Shown here: piece after piece, positions 6,599 to 8,990 of the stretch
Layout: each line of letters opens with the position of its first letter
Position numbering within the stretch: position 1 is the stretch's first letter
DNA from: Caldifarciminota bacterium
GTDB taxonomy: Bacteria > Hydrothermota > Tepidihabitantia > SM23-42
Length of the DNA stretch: 8,990 nucleotides
Assembly: GCA_023128195.1 (NCBI GenBank)
Contig: JAGMEL010000327.1
Coordinates: 1 to 8,990 of the forward strand
Reading direction: 5' to 3'
Notes under the pieces: generated by a model
Seen by the model: only the letters and a program-made list of their open reading frames with translations
Told to the model about the DNA's origin: nothing
Database searches by the model: none
Program-made: the position numbers and the translations under genes

Positions 6599-6626
6599 AT
6601 TATAAGAGGAGATTTGGATTTGTCAA
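6599..6626 (-). promoter_or_regulatory. Consensus sigma70-type promoter of the pseudo-receiver gene
   Basis: TTGACA (6626-6621), 16-nt spacer, TATAAT (6604-6599): both hexamers are perfect. Transcription is expected to start near 6592, only about 4 nt before the ATG at 6588, giving a leaderless or near-leaderless mRNA. A 7-1-7 dyad, TTATAAT-G-ATTATAA (6591-6605), covers the -10 box and start site and could be an operator; it also creates a second TATAAT. Confidence 0.75.
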
Positions 6627-6638
6627 GGACAATAACCT

Positions 6639-6666
6639 AAGATTTCTGAAAAAGATCAGAAATCTT
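6639..6666. repeat. 11-bp perfect inverted repeat upstream of the pseudo-receiver promoter
   Basis: AAGATTTCTGA (6639-6649) and TCAGAAATCTT (6656-6666) are perfect complements with a 6-nt A-rich loop. The stem ends 13 bp upstream of the -35 box. No T tract follows on either strand, so a protein-binding site or RNA stem is likelier than a terminator. Confidence 0.55.
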
Positions 6667-6694
6667 CGATAAAAGCATACTATTCTTCGAGCGA

Positions 6695-6801
6695 CCCCGC
6701 ATCTTGTTTTGTTTAATGTGTACGCATTGATTATGCATTCTGTAGAACCCCAAGAATAAATAGTGGTTTATATGCATACTTATGTCGAACAAGGTGCGGG
6801 G
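6695..6801. other. Long-range inverted repeat enclosing 79 nt; possible structured RNA or small repeat element
   Basis: CCCCGCATCTTGTT (6695-6708) complements AACAAGGTGCGGGG (6788-6801) with one mismatch that becomes a G-U wobble in plus-strand RNA. The arms are clearly GC-richer than the surroundings. On the plus strand the 3' arm is followed by the strong bidirectional terminator at 6825-6852, so a plus-strand transcript would be a closed stem plus terminator of about 160 nt. I saw no convincing plus-strand promoter and no match to 6S, tmRNA, SRP or RNase P sequences that I know. No target-site duplication is evident. Confidence 0.4.
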
Positions 6802-6824
6802 GAGTTGAGAAGTTAGTTTGTAAT

Positions 6825-6852
6825 AAAAAAGCCCCCGTGCGGGGGCTTTTTT
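6825..6852 (-). terminator. Rho-independent terminator after the cold-shock gene (bidirectional)
   Basis: A GCCCCC/GGGGGC stem with a 4-nt loop is flanked by six A and six T, so on either strand the hairpin is followed by a T6 tract. It lies 17 nt beyond the cold-shock stop codon (6870). It ends the cold-shock mRNA and could equally end a plus-strand transcript. Confidence 0.93.
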
Positions 6853-6869
6853 ATATGCATGTTATGCAA

Positions 6870-7076
6870 TTATGCACGTTCGACTTGTGTGGCTTTTTCT
6901 CCTTTCGGAGATTGGCTGATCTCAAACTTAACTCTATCGCCTTCCCTAAGAGTCCGATACCCGTCACCCGCTATGTCTGCATAGTGGACAAAGACATCAC
7001 CAGACCCGTCTTCTTTTTCTATAAAACCAAAGCCCTTTTTTCCATCGAACCATTTAACACTTCCGTAGGTTGGCAC
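6870..7076 (-). CDS. Cold-shock-domain protein (CspA family)
   Basis: This 68-residue single-domain protein is of normal family length. It carries RNP1 as KGFGFI (14-19), RNP2 as VFVHY (28-32), and the opening GSVKWFDGKKGFG typical of the family. Such proteins bind single-stranded RNA/DNA, melt RNA structure and often act at low temperature or in general growth. The start is GTG (7076-7074), chosen because GGAGG (7086-7082) lies 5 nt upstream and the protein then begins MPTYGSVKWF. It is a single-gene unit with its own promoter (7166-7193), an ~80-nt structured leader and a strong terminator. Whether it is cold-induced cannot be told from the coding sequence; it may be constitutive. No gene symbol is given because paralogues cannot be told apart. 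Confidence 0.97.
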   Translation of the reverse strand: MPTYGSVKWFDGKKGFGFIEKEDGSGDVFVHYADIAGDGYRTLREGDRVKFEISQSPKGEKATQVERA

Positions 7077-7160
7077 TGAAACCTCCTTTCAAGCCCTTAT
7101 TTTTACATAGTTTAAGAATATGCAAATTTACACATCCTCCAACATACGGTAAGGCTTGAA
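7077..7160 (-). promoter_or_regulatory. Structured 5' leader of the cold-shock gene with strong SD
   Basis: The predicted mRNA begins near 7159. Its first bases, UUCAAGCCUUA (7160-7150), can pair with UAAGGGCUUGAA (7099-7088) with one bulged base. The 3' arm runs into AAAGGAGGU, the ribosome binding site. The fold would enclose about 50 nt and place the 5' end beside the start region, an arrangement compatible with a temperature-sensitive leader. A five-codon frame (ATG TTG GAG GAT GTG TAA) lies inside the loop. Confidence 0.5.
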
Positions 7161-7165
7161 CATTG

Positions 7166-7193
7166 AGTGTATCTAAAAAACGAATTTTGTCAA
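7166..7193 (-). promoter_or_regulatory. Sigma70-type promoter of the cold-shock gene
   Basis: TTGACA (7193-7188), 16 nt, TACACT (7171-7166): a perfect -35 and a 4/6 -10 box. It lies in the 210-bp gap after the TPR gene, so the cold-shock gene is independently transcribed. The start is expected near 7159. Confidence 0.65.
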
Positions 7194-7286
7194 TAGTTTA
7201 TTCTGCACTGGTATTAAATGTTCACTTGGATATATGAAAGTATAGGAATTATTGAAATCCCAATACACTAAAATATACACATAATC

Positions 7287-8942
7287 TCAAGGAATATATT
7301 TAACTTCTAAATAAGGTATCAGATTTTCCTCTTCAACTACTACACGCCTTTCCTTTTTACCTATTCTAATAGGTGCCTCAACTCGCTGGTATTGCATACT
7401 TGGCCAGTACGCAGTCTCCACTTTTACAATATATTCTCCCGATTTAACTTTTTTACCTGAGGTATCTTTTAAATCCCAGACATATATGTGATGTCCTAAA
7501 TCTATACTTGCACTGGTAACTCCATCAACATCAGCGAACTTTGAGGAATTTGTCCACATTGGAAGGTTGACCTGCTTTTCTTTTGCATACCCACTGAATC
7601 CTGATACATAGATAGTTTTGATGAATTTACCGCTCTTTTTCTCAATCCACACTGCAGTTTGTGGTGCCAGTTCGTCGCGAAATCCTAAGATGAAATCTAT
7701 GACTAAAATAGGAGTTTTATATTTTGAAAGATCAATTCGTTTTACTCCAGGGGCAAGCTCATTGAATACATACTGGCAGGCTTCAGATCCTGAATATTGG
7801 GATACGATCTCAATCCAATGGGTCCTGGCTTTTTTCTGGTATGCAAATCCAATCCAGTATAAAGCTTCAGCCATAGTAGAATCTGGAACATCACTTGCTA
7901 TAACCATATTTAAATCCTCTATTCCCTGATCAAGCTTTCCTATGAAAAAAGGGAAAGATACGCCCATGGCTCCTCTCATAAACCTCATTTCAATATCATC
8001 CGGTGCCAGGGCAATGGCTTTGTCTAAAACATTCATTGCCTCAAATACGAGATTTGTCCGTAAATCCGTATCCATGTAGATCCTTGGGTCATAGCCTTGC
8101 TCGCCTATTTGCCCCAGGCATAAGGCAAGTAATTTAAAGGCATTTACATTTAATGAATCTAAACTAATGACTTGTTTTAATACTTTTTCTGCTGCTTCAT
8201 AATTTTCAGCATCAAAATATTCCTTTCCTAATGCAATCAAGAAACTAATATTATCCGGTTCGTTTTTCAGATTTTCTTTCAACTCTATAATTGCTTGGTT
8301 ATCTGGCTCTTTTGTTTTTTCACGTTCTGCTTGCCATTCTTCAAAAAGGACGATTTTATTTATATTTTCTTTTGCTTCATCTGCATATTTTGTGTCCGGA
8401 ACCACAGTAATTAACTTTTCATACACTGACTTTGCTTTTTGAAACTCACCTTGTTTTTGATAACCCTGACCCAAGAGGTCGTAGGCATTTACGAGTTGCT
8501 CTATTGCTGCCGGATCAGAAGATTGCTCTAATACTCGGGTGAGAAATTCCATATCCTCGATTCCCTTTTCTAATTGTCCTGTGAATTTAGGCATGTTTAT
8601 TGCCCAACCTCCCCGGAAAAACCTGGCAGTAAAGTTATTGGGATCAAGTGAAATCGCCTTATCCCACATTATAAAAGCTTGCTCAATCGCCTTGAATACT
8701 TCAGTAAAACCTTTTATCCTTTGTGCCTGTATACTAATATAAATTCCTAATTGAGTATAAGCCATTGAATTATCTGGATGTTCTTTTACTGCTTGCTCCA
8801 TTGTATTTATTGCCTGATCAAAATTGTTTAATTCCTGGTATGTTTCAGCTTCCTTAATATACTCATCAAGGGTTTTACCCTGGCTAATACTGATGCTCAT
8901 TATAATTGCCAGAGTTATTAAACATAGCACTGATTTTTTCAT
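7287..8942 (-). CDS. Exported TPR protein with C-terminal DUF2271-like domain
   Basis: The 551-residue protein starts MKKSVLCLITLAIIMSISISQG, a signal peptide without a lipobox, so it is probably periplasmic. TPR helices follow (about 25-195 and 215-390), for example FDQAINTMEQAVKEHPDN and YEAAEKVLKQVISL. The two halves look duplicated: FFRGGWAINMPKFTGQLEKG (108-127) against FMRGAMGVSFPFFIGKLDQG (321-340), each followed by IED and preceded by a DKAIxLxPxx helix. The C-terminus (about 408-535) resembles DUF2271: AVWIE...GKFIKTIYVSG (430-448), DVDGVTSAS (471-479), YVWDLKD..GKKVKSGEYIVKVE (487-509). DUF2271 proteins are exported and of unknown function. The ATG at 8942 is preferred over one at 8984 because GGAGG (8954-8950) stands 7 nt before it and the signal peptide then begins at once. 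No obvious terminator follows. Its promoter lies off the window. Confidence 0.85.
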   Translation of the reverse strand: MKKSVLCLITLAIIMSISISQGKTLDEYIKEAETYQELNNFDQAINTMEQAVKEHPDNSMAYTQLGIYISIQAQRIKGFTEVFKAIEQAFIMWDKAISLDPNNFTARFFRGGWAINMPKFTGQLEKGIEDMEFLTRVLEQSSDPAAIEQLVNAYDLLGQGYQKQGEFQKAKSVYEKLITVVPDTKYADEAKENINKIVLFEEWQAEREKTKEPDNQAIIELKENLKNEPDNISFLIALGKEYFDAENYEAAEKVLKQVISLDSLNVNAFKLLALCLGQIGEQGYDPRIYMDTDLRTNLVFEAMNVLDKAIALAPDDIEMRFMRGAMGVSFPFFIGKLDQGIEDLNMVIASDVPDSTMAEALYWIGFAYQKKARTHWIEIVSQYSGSEACQYVFNELAPGVKRIDLSKYKTPILVIDFILGFRDELAPQTAVWIEKKSGKFIKTIYVSGFSGYAKEKQVNLPMWTNSSKFADVDGVTSASIDLGHHIYVWDLKDTSGKKVKSGEYIVKVETAYWPSMQYQRVEAPIRIGKKERRVVVEEENLIPYLEVKYIP

Positions 8943-8949
8943 TTTATTA

Positions 8950-8954
8950 CCTCC
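8950..8954 (-). promoter_or_regulatory. Shine-Dalgarno GGAGG fixing the TPR/DUF2271 start
   Basis: AAAGGAGGT precedes the ATG at 8942 with a 7-nt spacer. The upstream in-frame ATG at 8984 has no comparable motif visible in the six remaining bases and would put 14 polar residues before the signal peptide. Confidence 0.85.
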
Positions 8955-8990
8955 TTTGCTGCGCAAAATGATTACCCCGTACATTTGACA

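Noticed and set aside
6690..6825. 6S RNA, tmRNA or a tRNA in the non-coding stretch
   Set aside because: No tmRNA or tRNA end or loop signatures and no sequence match to known 6S that I can recall; retained only as an unclassified structure.
6837..7079. Plus-strand frame of 80 codons over the cold-shock gene
   Set aside because: It starts inside the terminator hairpin and is antisense to a canonical cold-shock domain.
8943..8984. Longer N-terminus for the TPR protein from the ATG at 8984
   Set aside because: It would add 14 residues before a textbook signal peptide, while the ATG at 8942 has an ideal Shine-Dalgarno.
1..8990. Mobile element, prophage or CRISPR array
   Set aside because: No transposase or integrase motifs, no regularly spaced repeats; the inverted repeats seen are short and not paired with target duplications.

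Overview
The window is an AT-rich bacterial chromosomal segment. All seven genes I can support lie on the minus strand, so transcription runs from the right edge to the left. Signal peptides, an L,D-transpeptidase and a multi-PAS hybrid histidine kinase fit a free-living environmental bacterium with a periplasm, probably Gram-negative. I cannot name the phylum from sequence alone. There is no transposase, integrase, CRISPR array, tRNA or rRNA gene.

Layout in transcription order: (1) 8942-7287, an exported TPR protein with a DUF2271-like C-terminal domain and an internally duplicated TPR half. (2) 7076-6870, a cold-shock-domain protein with a GTG start, its own promoter, an ~80-nt leader whose 5' end can pair next to the ribosome binding site, and a strong terminator at 6825-6852. 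(3) 6640-6824, a non-coding stretch with a long-range inverted repeat. (4) 6588-5953, a degenerate receiver (pseudo-receiver) with a basic/acidic coiled-coil tail, set directly behind a consensus promoter so that its mRNA should be nearly leaderless. (5) 5952-5488, 465 bp without a recognised gene, holding dyads, a hairpin and three short Shine-Dalgarno-preceded ORFs. (6) 5487-831, a tight operon of FIST-domain sensor, GAF/PAS hybrid histidine kinase with two receivers, and a stand-alone Hpt protein, with 1-nt and 4-nt overlaps. (7) 753 to the left edge, an exported YafK/YkuD-type L,D-transpeptidase, cut by the window edge.

The centrepiece is the FIST-kinase-Hpt operon. The parts form a complete cytoplasmic phosphorelay: FIST and GAF/PAS input, His563, Asp854/Asp995, then Hpt His56. 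No dedicated DNA-binding output regulator is encoded in the window. The only other receiver-like protein nearby lacks the phosphorylatable Asp, so the final target is unknown.

Three promoters (upstream of the transpeptidase, pseudo-receiver and cold-shock genes) share a perfect TTGACA -35 box and a 16-nt spacer. Two of them sit so close to the start codon that there is no room for a Shine-Dalgarno site.
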